NCBI RefSeq assembly: GCF_002086155.1
Contig: NZ_MVHE01000017.1
Coordinates: 1 to 64,000, forward strand
Reading direction: 5' to 3'
Length of the DNA: 64,000 bases
DNA from: Mycobacterium angelicum
Lineage (GTDB): Bacteria > Actinomycetota > Actinomycetes > Mycobacteriales > Mycobacteriaceae
Shown in pieces: positions 1 through 7,659 of this stretch. A model generated the notes under the pieces. The model was not told the DNA's origin and made no database searches. It was given only the letters and a program-made list of their open reading frames with translations. Within the stretch, counting starts at the first letter, position 1. Each line of letters opens with the position of its first letter. The position numbers and the translations under genes are program-made.

Positions 1-130
1 GCGGGGGACCGGGCGGTGGGTACCCACCCATGCCGAACGGCGCATGTTGGGTCTCTTGGTTGTGGAAATCATCCGGTGGGCCATAACGTGCCACGGCTCC
101 GATGGTACTGACGCCACCTTCAGGGCGACG

Positions 131-676
131 TCACACGTGGGGCAGCCAGACCGTTCCGTGCTGCGGTGAGATGAGGAATCCGCGGCCCTGAGCGTCTTTA
201 CAGGCGGTGCTACCCGCATTGTCGACGCCGCAGATCGCGCCATCGACCGCGATCGAATGCAGCGGCGGAAGCGGCCGTATCGGATGTCCCATAACCGTGG
301 TGTCCGCCCCGGCCACGGGTGCGTTGGTGGGCTGTAGCCCGATGTCGGTTCGGATGCCGTTCACCCCGACGAGTCCCCTGGCCGGGTCCTGCGAGACGGC
401 GGGAATTCCGGGGAAATTGTTGCCTGTGCATTCCGCGCCGGAATTGACCAATCTGCACGCATTGCCATCGGGTGTCAGGAAGAACACTTCGCTCGATGGA
501 CCCCGCCCGGGGTTGGGAATTTCGATGGCATAGTCGCCGACGTTCACGGGTGTGTAACTCGCCAGGTTCGGAAATGCCGGGGGGTCGGCACGGGTGACGG
601 CGCGACAACCCGACACGGCGAAACCGGCGGCCAGACTCATGGCCGCGATCAGTATCGTCGTGCGGCACAATGCCAC
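131..676 (-). CDS. Putative secreted lipoprotein with paired-cysteine repeats
   Basis: Predicted exported lipoprotein of 181 residues, function unknown. The GTG at 676 is chosen because GGAGGA lies a few bases upstream of it; the upstream ATG would add 32 residues with no signal character. The start is followed by a basic/hydrophobic stretch (TTILIAAMSLAAGFAV) and a lipobox ending SGC, where the Cys would be acylated by Lgt. The mature part has two cysteine pairs of the pattern C-x-x-x-x-x-G-x-x-C (CRLVNSGAEC and CGVDNAGSTAC), each followed by an F/G-rich turn. The LpqJ-like lipoprotein at 3254-3802 has a similar pair, so the two may be distantly related. It appears to be a single-gene unit; the next gene upstream ends 245 bases away. 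Confidence 0.75.
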   Translation of the reverse strand: MALCRTTILIAAMSLAAGFAVSGCRAVTRADPPAFPNLASYTPVNVGDYAIEIPNPGRGPSSEVFFLTPDGNACRLVNSGAECTGNNFPGIPAVSQDPARGLVGVNGIRTDIGLQPTNAPVAGADTTVMGHPIRPLPPLHSIAVDGAICGVDNAGSTACKDAQGRGFLISPQHGTVWLPHV

Positions 677-921
677 GTCGATTCCTCCGTCGGTGTTATG
701 GCGGCGCAGCGACATTGGTCCAAGCGCGGGCTGCGGAGCGCCCGCAGTGGGCGGTTGCCCCGAGCCGAGCAAACCGGCCAGGGTGTCATCTCAACTTTCA
801 TCTCGTCCACGCCGCCCAATTTATTGGTGTGAGAGAAGTCGAATATGGTTGCCGCCGCCGCGTGGCATTTTTCCCGTGCAATTGGCAGTGCGGACTAGAA
901 GCGGCTACTGAGGGTGCCGGC

Positions 922-1611
922 TCATGCGCGATCGCCAACCTCCGCTCGCCGCGCCAGTGCTGCCTTATGTGCGGCTCTCCGCAAATCGGTATGGGTATGG
1001 TCATCCTTTAGCTGCGTGCGACGGGAGGGGTTTCCTTCTCGAAGCCAGGCATCGAATGCACTTTCCTCAGCGGCGAGATTTTCGTTGGTCCAATCGCCTT
1101 CATCATCAAAAACTGTTTCGACCCAGTCCCGTTGCTGATGCATCTCCCACAGGACAGGCGCGGTTTCTTTGGCGAGGCTCGGCAAATCCACCTCGAACCT
1201 GGTGTAGTGTTTCACGATTCGCTGTTGAAGCACATATATTCCCTTATCACTGAGCGTCGCGATACGGGCCTCCGGTCGCAATAATTCAGAAGGGGCCGCC
1301 GTGACATCAACGAATTTGGCGGCATAGTGCCTTCCATTTATAATTTCAGCAAGAGGCATAATTCTTAAATTCTGGTTCCACCCATTTCCGTTGACACGGC
1401 TATGCTCCTCAACAGGCGCGACAGTTATGCGGGGGCGAAGACTTGTGCCCGCCCGCATCGAGCAAGGGTGCGCGACGATTTGCACCAGTCGCGGTGTATC
1501 TCCGATACATGGCAAGACGACGTCCTTAAATACATCGCCCTGAAAGATGGGGCGACTTCGCGCGACGCTGCCACGCTCGTCGTAAAGTTGCTCCGGATCA
1601 ATGCAGTCCAT
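922..1611 (-). CDS. Uncharacterised protein, third gene of an accessory operon
   Basis: I do not recognise this 229-residue protein. The most conserved-looking parts are an N-terminal PIFQGDVFKDVVLP block (about residues 21-34) and IVAHPCSMRAG (about 45-55), where His48, Cys50 and Met52 could form a metal or catalytic site. The C-terminal third is charged and predicted helical. There is no signal peptide or membrane segment. It starts 6 bases after the stop of the HTH gene, so it is almost certainly the last gene of the TIGR04255-HTH-unknown operon. Base composition is visibly less GC-rich than neighbouring core genes (AT-rich patches around 1220-1260 and 1330-1370), consistent with horizontal acquisition. 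It could be the effector of a small accessory system; this is inference only. Confidence 0.7.
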   Translation of the reverse strand: MDCIDPEQLYDERGSVARSRPIFQGDVFKDVVLPCIGDTPRLVQIVAHPCSMRAGTSLRPRITVAPVEEHSRVNGNGWNQNLRIMPLAEIINGRHYAAKFVDVTAAPSELLRPEARIATLSDKGIYVLQQRIVKHYTRFEVDLPSLAKETAPVLWEMHQQRDWVETVFDDEGDWTNENLAAEESAFDAWLREGNPSRRTQLKDDHTHTDLRRAAHKAALARRAEVGDRA

Positions 1612-1617
1612 GCCTTG

Positions 1618-2262
1618 TTACTCACCACGAATGCGAATGGAGCGCATCCCATCAGTATCGTTGAACACCTCGAACCTGCTACGGGTAGTGCGCCATCCTG
1701 GCCGGATTTCGTCGAGAATGTGTTCCACAGTTCCGCGCTGCTCGGCAATATCAAGGAGAGCCATATCTTGTCCGTTGAGGTACAGGTCCAACGGTCGGAT
1801 GTAGTAACCAGCGGCCAGCGGCAACTCCATCTCCATCCAAGTTGCGGGATCCGCGATGTGCGCCTCCTCTGCGAGCGTGTCGAGAAGTGCTGCGAATTTT
1901 GCAAGTCGACTCCGCTTTTCGGGTGATGCGTCATTACCCTTGCGCCACTTGCGGACTGCGGAAACAGTGACCTCGGCGATTTCGGCGATATGAGTCCATG
2001 CCATGCCGCGCTGATAAGCGAGTTCGTCGAGGAGAGCAGGGACGTCATGTCTGCTCTTGTTGCGCATTCTTTGGTCCAAGTTCAGCGCGCGCACCTTGTT
2101 ATGCAAGTCCTGCATGTGCTCACCGGCCAAGTCGGTTCGTGTCCGAAGTTCCTCGGCTTCGATTGATAGTGCGCGAGTTCCAATTGGAACTACCGCATAG
2201 TCCTTGACATCGTCGCCCGCGCTCGTGCTGCTACGGGTCAATCGCGTCAATGCTGCTGTCAT
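1618..2262 (-). CDS. Helix-turn-helix DNA-binding protein, Xre/MbcA-like
   Basis: Likely transcription factor or antitoxin-type protein of 214 residues. Residues about 75-109 form a helix-turn-helix (LLDELAYQRGMAWTHIAEI, then VTVSAVRKWRKG as recognition helix). Residues about 137-175 (WMEMELP followed by IRPLDLYLNGQDMALLDIA) resemble the PLDLL-type C-terminal domain of Xre-MbcA-ParS antitoxins; that resemblance is weak. The start overlaps the TIGR04255 stop by 4 bases (ATGA) and a GGGGAGAG Shine-Dalgarno sequence lies just upstream, so translation is probably coupled. The phased repeats at 3102-3154 upstream of the operon are a plausible binding site for autoregulation. Its operon position and the HTH fold suggest it controls the whole three-gene unit. 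Confidence 0.75.
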   Translation of the reverse strand: MTAALTRLTRSSTSAGDDVKDYAVVPIGTRALSIEAEELRTRTDLAGEHMQDLHNKVRALNLDQRMRNKSRHDVPALLDELAYQRGMAWTHIAEIAEVTVSAVRKWRKGNDASPEKRSRLAKFAALLDTLAEEAHIADPATWMEMELPLAAGYYIRPLDLYLNGQDMALLDIAEQRGTVEHILDEIRPGWRTTRSRFEVFNDTDGMRSIRIRGE

Positions 2263-3080
2263 AATGTGCTCTCCCCTCGAAATAGGTTCCGGGCGTCCTC
2301 AGTAATCGCACGCTGGAACGCCGCGCCCGCGGGTTCGTGGACGGCGGTGAGGACGTCAGTTACTTCACCCCCATCCAGTCGAACCGCATCCTCTTTCCCA
2401 TCGAAGTCTCGGAATCCGTCAAAGTCCAAGACAAAGAACGGTCCCGGCTTGAAAAGTCGCCGATTCAGAAACTGGGGCTCGACAACCGGACCTTGGTCTA
2501 GTGCCGCGTACTGAAAGTTGAGGCCTTTTCCGTCGCCGAGGTCAAACGTGACGAGCCCGTGTGCATTACGCACGGCGACGTCGTCAGGACCTATAGTCAG
2601 CGGACTTATGATGCTGTCGTCGATCCACTTGCCCCACGCGCGCACGTCGGTTATCGGCTCTGGCACTCGAACTTCGTCGATGTAGCGAAGACCGACACGC
2701 ACGAGAGCGGGACGAACGTTTGCAGCAAGGAGGGCTTCGCATACATCGGTTACCCCAACACGGAAGTCATCGAATTCTCGGTAAGCGGTCGTCTCGCATA
2801 TGAACGAAGAAGGTGTGATGGTGACCGATTCGGTTTTGGCCGTATTTGTCAACACGACCCGGCGTTCGTGTTCGACCTGGGGAAGAACACCAGGACCAAG
2901 GTTTCCGACGCTGAAGGTGACGTTGGACTGCGGGGTGCTGAGCGGGAAGCGCTCCTCCAACGCGATGGCAACCGCGTCAAGTGTTTCCTGCTGTCGCAGC
3001 CGGGGAGAGTCCGTGAATCGAATCTCTGTTGTGACGAGTGCCAGGGGCGCGTTGGGAAAGATTTCCCGGTTGGGGTACAT
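2259..3080 (-). CDS. TIGR04255 family protein, first gene of an accessory operon
   Basis: A 273-residue member of the uncharacterised TIGR04255 family, recognised by its N-terminal pattern MYPNREIFPNAPLALVTTEI followed by RF and by overall length (families of about 250 residues, sporadic in bacteria). No catalytic motif is evident. It has mixed alpha/beta character with no signal peptide or membrane segment. The ATG at 3080 follows the phased repeat region. The gene is first in a minus-strand operon with the HTH protein (4-base overlap) and the unknown protein at 922-1611. Function is unknown; sporadic distribution and linkage to a DNA-binding protein fit an accessory, possibly defence-like, module, but that is inference. 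Confidence 0.75.
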   Translation of the reverse strand: MYPNREIFPNAPLALVTTEIRFTDSPRLRQQETLDAVAIALEERFPLSTPQSNVTFSVGNLGPGVLPQVEHERRVVLTNTAKTESVTITPSSFICETTAYREFDDFRVGVTDVCEALLAANVRPALVRVGLRYIDEVRVPEPITDVRAWGKWIDDSIISPLTIGPDDVAVRNAHGLVTFDLGDGKGLNFQYAALDQGPVVEPQFLNRRLFKPGPFFVLDFDGFRDFDGKEDAVRLDGGEVTDVLTAVHEPAGAAFQRAITEDARNLFRGESTL

Positions 3081-3101
3081 GCGTTGTCAACCTATCTGCT
3101 A

Positions 3102-3154
3102 GGTACAAAGACGTGTACCAGAATGCGCACCAGAATTGTACCAAAACACGTACC
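3102..3154. promoter_or_regulatory. Inverted repeat plus helically phased TACC repeats
   Basis: Upstream of the TIGR04255 start, GGTACA (3102-3107) and TGTACC (3114-3119) form an inverted repeat with a 6-base spacer. From there, ACC triplets recur at 3117, 3129, 3140 and 3152, each within a TACC- or CACC-type unit, three of them followed by ARAA. The spacing of 11-12 bases places the units on one face of the helix. A further GGTACA (3074-3079) overlaps the start codon. This looks like an operator array, most likely for the HTH protein of the same operon. Confidence 0.55.
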
Positions 3155-3253
3155 CGTCCGCCGACTGCGATCTCGCTGTCTACCATGATTGGCGGTAACA
3201 GCTGGTTCGCTGGTCGGGAGCAACATCCACCCCAACCACGGTAGAAAATCAGC

Positions 3254-3802
3254 TCAGAACGTATCGACCTTCTCGATGCTGACAAACATGCCGTGGCCGG
3301 TGCCGTTGTTCTGGAAACGGGTGCCCTCTTTGGTGGCGACGATCGTCCAGCCCTGCGCGTCGTAGGTTTTGTAGTCGATGGGGACGGTGGGGATGGCGCC
3401 GAGATTGCCCAGAATCCACTGCACCTTGCCGGAGGTGTTCACGTGGACGCCGTTGGCGTGCTCGCCCTCCTGCATGGGGGAATTGGTGAATGGCGCTTCG
3501 CAGCCGACGCCGTCCTTGTTGATCTGGCAACGCGTTTGGCCGGACTTGGTTTCGATGAACACGTAGCCGTTGTCGTCCGGTTTGAGCGGAATGACGCCGG
3601 GGGCGGTGCTGGTCGGCGTTGGCGGGACCGGGACCGCGACGGGTGTCGAGGTCGGGGCGCTTGGGCGCGGCGTCGGGAAGGAGGGTTCGGTTGGTCCGGC
3701 GCCCGGTGCGGCGATCGGTCTGCCGTCGACAGTGGTACTGCATCCGGCAATGAGTACGGCTGCGGCCAGCAAGACCCACCGTGCCTTCGACAACAACCGC
3801 AC
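3254..3802 (-). CDS. Lipoprotein, LpqJ-like
   Basis: Predicted surface lipoprotein of 182 residues. A GTG start at 3802 is preceded by GGGGAG. Residues 1-21 are a signal peptide (VRLLSKARWVLLAAAVLIAGC) with lipobox IAGC. The mature protein begins with a Pro/Thr-rich linker (about residues 35-70), then a compact domain with one cysteine pair (CQINKDGVGC) and the ending HGMFVSIEKVDTF. Length and architecture fit mycobacterial LpqJ, which in H37Rv lies close to ansP2 and dnaK as this gene does; the family assignment rests on that and is tentative. Function is unknown. It follows the molybdenum hydroxylase genes on the same strand after 124 bases and is probably a separate unit. Confidence 0.7.
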   Translation of the reverse strand: MRLLSKARWVLLAAAVLIAGCSTTVDGRPIAAPGAGPTEPSFPTPRPSAPTSTPVAVPVPPTPTSTAPGVIPLKPDDNGYVFIETKSGQTRCQINKDGVGCEAPFTNSPMQEGEHANGVHVNTSGKVQWILGNLGAIPTVPIDYKTYDAQGWTIVATKEGTRFQNNGTGHGMFVSIEKVDTF

Positions 3803-3909
3803 GCGCTACTCCCCAGATGCTGAGATATCGGATTCAGAGTACGCACGAGGTGGCACAAGTTAGGGCTGCGACGCGTATTGGAACACCGTCGATGAGGAAC
3901 CGTTACCGT

Positions 3910-3935
3910 CTCGTCAGCGCGGCTCGTCAGCGCGC
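3910..3935. repeat. 13-base tandem duplication over the iron-sulfur subunit stop codon
   Basis: The unit CTCGTCAGCGCGG (3910-3922) is followed directly by CTCGTCAGCGCGC (3923-3935), one mismatch. The second unit contains the stop codon of the 2Fe-2S subunit gene (3927-3929, minus strand), so the duplication sits exactly at the 3' end of the hydroxylase operon. Confidence 0.7.
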
Positions 3936-4400
3936 AATTTCGGCAGCCCGGCGGGCCGCGGCGATGATGCCCTGATAGCCGGTGCACCGGCAGAAATTTC
4001 CGGACAGACCCTCGCGGATCTGTTCGTCGGTGGGATCGGGGTTGTCGCGCAGCAATGCGGTCAGCGACATGACGAAACCCGGCGTGCAGAAGCCGCATTG
4101 CAGCCCATGGCACTCCCGCAGCGCGGATTGAACCGGCGACAACTCGCCCTCGGGGGTTGCGATGCCCTCGACCGTGGTCACCTCCACCTCGTCGGCCTGT
4201 ACGGCGAACAGCAGACACGAGCGCACCGCGTCGCCGTCCACCAGCACCGTGCAGGCGCCGCATGCCCCGTGTTCGCAGCCGAGATGAGTGCCGGTGAGTC
4301 CACACTTCTCGCGGAGGAAGTCGGCCAGCGTCATGCGCGGTTCGACGCTGGCCGCAATGGGAGTTCCGTTGACTGTCAACCGAACTGGTCGTTCATGCAT
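3927..4400 (-). CDS. Molybdenum hydroxylase, [2Fe-2S] small subunit (CoxS-like)
   Basis: Electron-transfer subunit of a xanthine oxidase-family molybdenum hydroxylase, 157 residues. The N-terminal plant-ferredoxin-type cluster site is GCEHGACGACTVLVDG with a fourth Cys in the following RSCLLF. The C-terminal four-helix cluster site is CGFCTPGF plus FCRCTGY. Both sets of ligands are intact and length is normal for the family. Its start overlaps the FAD subunit stop by 8 bases; it is the last gene of the L-M-S operon. It passes electrons from the Mo site to FAD. The substrate is set by the large subunit and is not known here. Related to but distinct from the coxS gene at 56740-57219. Confidence 0.93.
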   Translation of the reverse strand: MHERPVRLTVNGTPIAASVEPRMTLADFLREKCGLTGTHLGCEHGACGACTVLVDGDAVRSCLLFAVQADEVEVTTVEGIATPEGELSPVQSALRECHGLQCGFCTPGFVMSLTALLRDNPDPTDEQIREGLSGNFCRCTGYQGIIAAARRAAEIAR

Positions 4401-5280
4401 GGGCTGCTCCGCTGGTCGCTTCGGTGACGGCTTGAGTCCAGGCGCGGGCCGTCATCGCGGCGCCTACCCTGCTTCGGTACGACGCCGACCCCTGCAGGTC
4501 CGTCGGGATGTCATCGAGCCCGGCCAGTGCGGCCTGACCGATCTCGTCGGCTGCCAGCTCGCCGACCGGTCTGCCGATGACGTACTCCTCGGCCGCGGTC
4601 GCTCGCCTGGGTGTGGAACCCAGGCCCAATAGCCCTATGGCGCAGCGGGTTACCCGGTCCTGGCCGTCCAATGACACCGCCACCAGCGCACCGGCGATCG
4701 CGTAATCGCCGTGCCGCCGGGCGAATTCCTGGATGGCGAATCCCGATCTGTTGTTCCACACCGGAAAACGGACCCCGGTAAGCAATTCATCGGGTTCCAT
4801 GCTGGTTTCCCACAAGCCGGCAAAGAAGCCCGAAGCATTGATCTCACGCCGCCCCCGTGGTGACAAGACCTCCATCACCGCGTCCAGGGTGAGCGCCACC
4901 GCCGGGTACTCGCCGGCGGCGTCGGCGTGGGCGATGGACCCGCCCAGGGTGCCGCGATTGCGGATCTGAAAGTGGCCGATGAACGGCGTCGCCCGGGTCA
5001 GCAGCGGAATCGCTTCGCGCACTTGGGTATCGGCGCCCACCTTGGCCTCGGTGGTTCCCGCGCCGATCCACAGCTGATCGCCGCGACGCTCGATGCCCTG
5101 CAGCTCGCCCAGCCGGGAGATGTCGACGAGGTGGTCGAAGAACGCCAGGCGCATCGACAGCATCGGTACCAGGCTCTGGCCGCCGGCCAGAACCTTTGCC
5201 TCGTCGCCCAATTCGGCCAGCGTGCGCACCGCTTCCTCCACGGTGCCGGGGCGGTGGTAGTCGAACACCGCCGGCTTCAT
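4393..5280 (-). CDS. Molybdenum hydroxylase, FAD-binding medium subunit (CoxM-like)
   Basis: FAD subunit of the hydroxylase, 295 residues. The flavin-binding motifs are present: AGGQSLVPMLSMRL near residue 33 and [20 protein letters not shown] around residue 107. The C-terminal CO-dehydrogenase flavoprotein domain covers roughly residues 175-275. The ATG start overlaps the large-subunit stop by 4 bases (ATGA), indicating translational coupling, and the gene runs into the [2Fe-2S] subunit gene. It would reoxidise the iron-sulfur clusters and pass electrons to quinone or another acceptor. Gene order L-M-S differs from the M-S-L order of the true cox cluster at 55734-59615, so the two operons are not a simple recent duplication. 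Confidence 0.93.
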   Translation of the reverse strand: MKPAVFDYHRPGTVEEAVRTLAELGDEAKVLAGGQSLVPMLSMRLAFFDHLVDISRLGELQGIERRGDQLWIGAGTTEAKVGADTQVREAIPLLTRATPFIGHFQIRNRGTLGGSIAHADAAGEYPAVALTLDAVMEVLSPRGRREINASGFFAGLWETSMEPDELLTGVRFPVWNNRSGFAIQEFARRHGDYAIAGALVAVSLDGQDRVTRCAIGLLGLGSTPRRATAAEEYVIGRPVGELAADEIGQAALAGLDDIPTDLQGSASYRSRVGAAMTARAWTQAVTEATSGAAHA

Positions 5281-7607
5281 CGCTGCGCCCCGTCCAGTAG
5301 TGCGACGATGGCGGCCGGGCTGGCCGGCAGCCGGGTGACGGTCACGCCCAGCGGCGCCAGCGCGTCGTTGATCGCGTTGATCACCGCCGGTGTCGAGCCG
5401 ATGGCCCCGCCTTCACCGACGCCCTTGTAGCCGCCGGGCCCGGGGCCCGGTATTTCGATGTGCCCGTATTCGATGGGCGGAACTTCGGTGGCCGTCGGCA
5501 GCAGATAGTCGACGAAGGTGGTGGCCAGCGGGTTGCCGTCGTCGTCGTAGACGAAGTTTTCCATCAGTGCGCCGCCGATGCCCTGGACGGTGCCGCCGGC
5601 GATCTGGCCCTCCACGATCGCCGGATTGATCATCGGTCCGACGTCCTCGCTGACGATGTAGCGCAGCAGCGTGACTTTGCCTGTCTGCGTGTCGACTTCG
5701 CAGGTACAGGCGTGGGTGGCGTTGGCCCACAGGATCGGCGCGGTGGCGACGTAGCGCTCGGTGACCTCCAGAACCGGCGATAGGGCGGACGGAAACTGCT
5801 GGGGCTGGTAGTGAGCCAGGTAGGCAAGCTCGCCGAAGGTCACTGTCTTCGAGGGATCGCCGCGTACGGCGGCGGCCGAATGCGCTAGTTCCACTTCGGA
5901 TGCCGAGACTTTGAGGTGGTGTGCGGCCAGCGCCACGATCTTCTCCCGCAGCGTGGTGCCCGCCGCGTTGACCGCACCCGCCGTCATCGGGCCGCTGCGG
6001 CTGCCCTGCGTGCCGGCGCCGTACGGGGTGACGGCGGTGTCGCCCTGGATGGTGGCGACGTCGTCGATGTCGGCGCCCAGCGCGTCGGCGGTGAGCTGGA
6101 TGACGGTGGTTTCCAAGCTGTTTCCCGTGGAGCCGCCGTTGACGTAGACGTTGATCTTGCCAGTGGGCTCCATCCGGATGGTGGCGCCCTCGGTGCCCAG
6201 GTGACCGGTTGCGGCGCCAGTCGGCTCGATGTAAGCGGCGAATCCGAGGCCGAGGTAGCGGCCCTGCGCCAGCGCTTCGCGCTGCTCCTTGCGAAACCCT
6301 TCGTGGTCAAGGATTTTGACGGCCTGCTCGAAGGTTTCGGCCGGCGCTACGTGGTCGTAGGGCATGCCGTTGGGGTTGAAATACGGCATCTCGTCGCGGC
6401 GCAGCAGGTTGCGCCGGCGCAGCTCCACGGGATCGATGCCCATCTTGCGCGCGCCGATGTCGAGCAGCACTTCGCGGGCCAGCGTCTCGAACTGCCACGG
6501 ACCGCGGTAGGCCGCCAGCCCGCTGGTGTTGGAGAACACGGTCTTGTAGTTGAAGCTGGATTTCGGAACTCGATAGGGCCCGGGGAAGAACATGCCAATG
6601 GCCGCACTGGTCAATACCGGGTAGGGGGTCGGGTAGGCGCCGATGTCCTGGGCGTAGTCGATATCCACCGCCCGCAATGTGCAGTCGGCATCGAAAGCCA
6701 TTCTGGCCGTGCCGTTGACATGCCGGGCCTGCCCGGCTGACATCAGGTTCTCGCGCCGGTCCTCGATCCACTTCAGTGCCGCGGGCACTTTGCGAGCGGC
6801 CAGCATGATGCACATGTCTTCGCGCATCGGGACGACCTTTTGCCCGAATCCGCCGCCAGTATCGCGCATGATGACCCGGACATGTTGCGCCGCAATGCCT
6901 AACAGCCGGGCGCAGAAGGCCCGCAGTTCGTGGGGGGTTTGGGTGGAGGCCCAGAGGGTGAGTTCACCCGAAGCTGCCGCCCACTCGACGACCAGGCCCC
7001 GGGTCTCAATCGGCACCGGGGCGTAAATCTGTTGGTAGACGTCCTCTTTCACCACGCAGGCAGACGTCTGGAAAATCTCTTCGTCCGGCGGTGCGCCCGC
7101 CATCCCGCCGGCCACGTTGTTCGGGTAGCTGTCGTGAACGAGCACCTCTGAGATCTGCGCGACGGTGAAGTCGGTGATCGAGGGCAGCGGCTCGTAGTCG
7201 ACGTCGACCAACTCGATGGCATCCTCTGCGACATAACGACTTTCGGCCACCACCAGGGCCACCGGGTCGCCGACGAATTTCGCCTCGCCCTCGGCCAGCG
7301 GCGGCCGCGGTGTGTCGGGCATGTCCTTACCCGCGACGGCGTGCCAGGCCTCCTGTACATCCGGGTTCAGCTCGGCGGCGGTGAACACCGCGTGCACCCC
7401 CGGCAGTGCCAGGGCCGCGGCGGCGTCGATGCCGTTGATCCGGGCGCGGGCAAACGGACTGCGCACGAAGCAGGCATGCAGCATGCCCGGCCGCGAGATG
7501 TCGTCGACGAAACTGCCGCGGCCGGTCAACAACCGGCCGTCCTCCACCCGCTGCACGCGGGTGCCGGCGTACCGCGGCGAGACGGCGCTTTGCGCGTCCT
7601 GGGTCAT
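5277..7607 (-). CDS. Molybdenum hydroxylase, large (Mo-cofactor) subunit, not a form I CO dehydrogenase
   Basis: Catalytic subunit of a xanthine oxidase-family hydroxylase, 776 residues. It begins with the family signature RVEDGRLLTGRGSFVDDI, carries the Mo-pterin loop TGGGFGQKVVPMRED (about residues 252-266) and the C-terminal catalytic glutamate in GYKGVGEGGAIGSTPAV. The loop that separates subfamilies reads AYRGPWQ: it lacks the Cys of form I CO dehydrogenase (AYxCSFR) and also differs from form II (AYRGAGR). The substrate is therefore probably an N-heterocycle, aldehyde or similar compound rather than CO. The ATG is preceded by GGAGCAC. It is first in the L-M-S operon and divergent from the MobA-like gene, with 52 bases between them. 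Confidence 0.92.
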   Translation of the reverse strand: MTQDAQSAVSPRYAGTRVQRVEDGRLLTGRGSFVDDISRPGMLHACFVRSPFARARINGIDAAAALALPGVHAVFTAAELNPDVQEAWHAVAGKDMPDTPRPPLAEGEAKFVGDPVALVVAESRYVAEDAIELVDVDYEPLPSITDFTVAQISEVLVHDSYPNNVAGGMAGAPPDEEIFQTSACVVKEDVYQQIYAPVPIETRGLVVEWAAASGELTLWASTQTPHELRAFCARLLGIAAQHVRVIMRDTGGGFGQKVVPMREDMCIMLAARKVPAALKWIEDRRENLMSAGQARHVNGTARMAFDADCTLRAVDIDYAQDIGAYPTPYPVLTSAAIGMFFPGPYRVPKSSFNYKTVFSNTSGLAAYRGPWQFETLAREVLLDIGARKMGIDPVELRRRNLLRRDEMPYFNPNGMPYDHVAPAETFEQAVKILDHEGFRKEQREALAQGRYLGLGFAAYIEPTGAATGHLGTEGATIRMEPTGKINVYVNGGSTGNSLETTVIQLTADALGADIDDVATIQGDTAVTPYGAGTQGSRSGPMTAGAVNAAGTTLREKIVALAAHHLKVSASEVELAHSAAAVRGDPSKTVTFGELAYLAHYQPQQFPSALSPVLEVTERYVATAPILWANATHACTCEVDTQTGKVTLLRYIVSEDVGPMINPAIVEGQIAGGTVQGIGGALMENFVYDDDGNPLATTFVDYLLPTATEVPPIEYGHIEIPGPGPGGYKGVGEGGAIGSTPAVINAINDALAPLGVTVTRLPASPAAIVALLDGAQR

Positions 7608-7643
7608 TGTGCTCCATCCGGTTGTCGCCTGATGAGAAGCTTA

Positions 7644-7649
7644 ATGTCA
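7644..7649. promoter_or_regulatory. ATGTCA half-site between the hydroxylase operon and the MobA-like gene
   Basis: The short divergent region contains ATGTCAT followed by GATA, matching half of the TGACATGTCA palindromes found in front of the PadR-type gene. It could let the PadR protein control both the hydroxylase operon and the MobA-like gene. It is a single short match and could be chance. Confidence 0.3.
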
Positions 7650-7659
7650 TGATAGGAGA

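Noticed and set aside
5277..7607. Form II CO dehydrogenase large subunit
   Set aside because: The diagnostic loop is AYRGPWQ, not AYRGAGR, and lacks the Cys of form I, so a CO dehydrogenase name is not justified.
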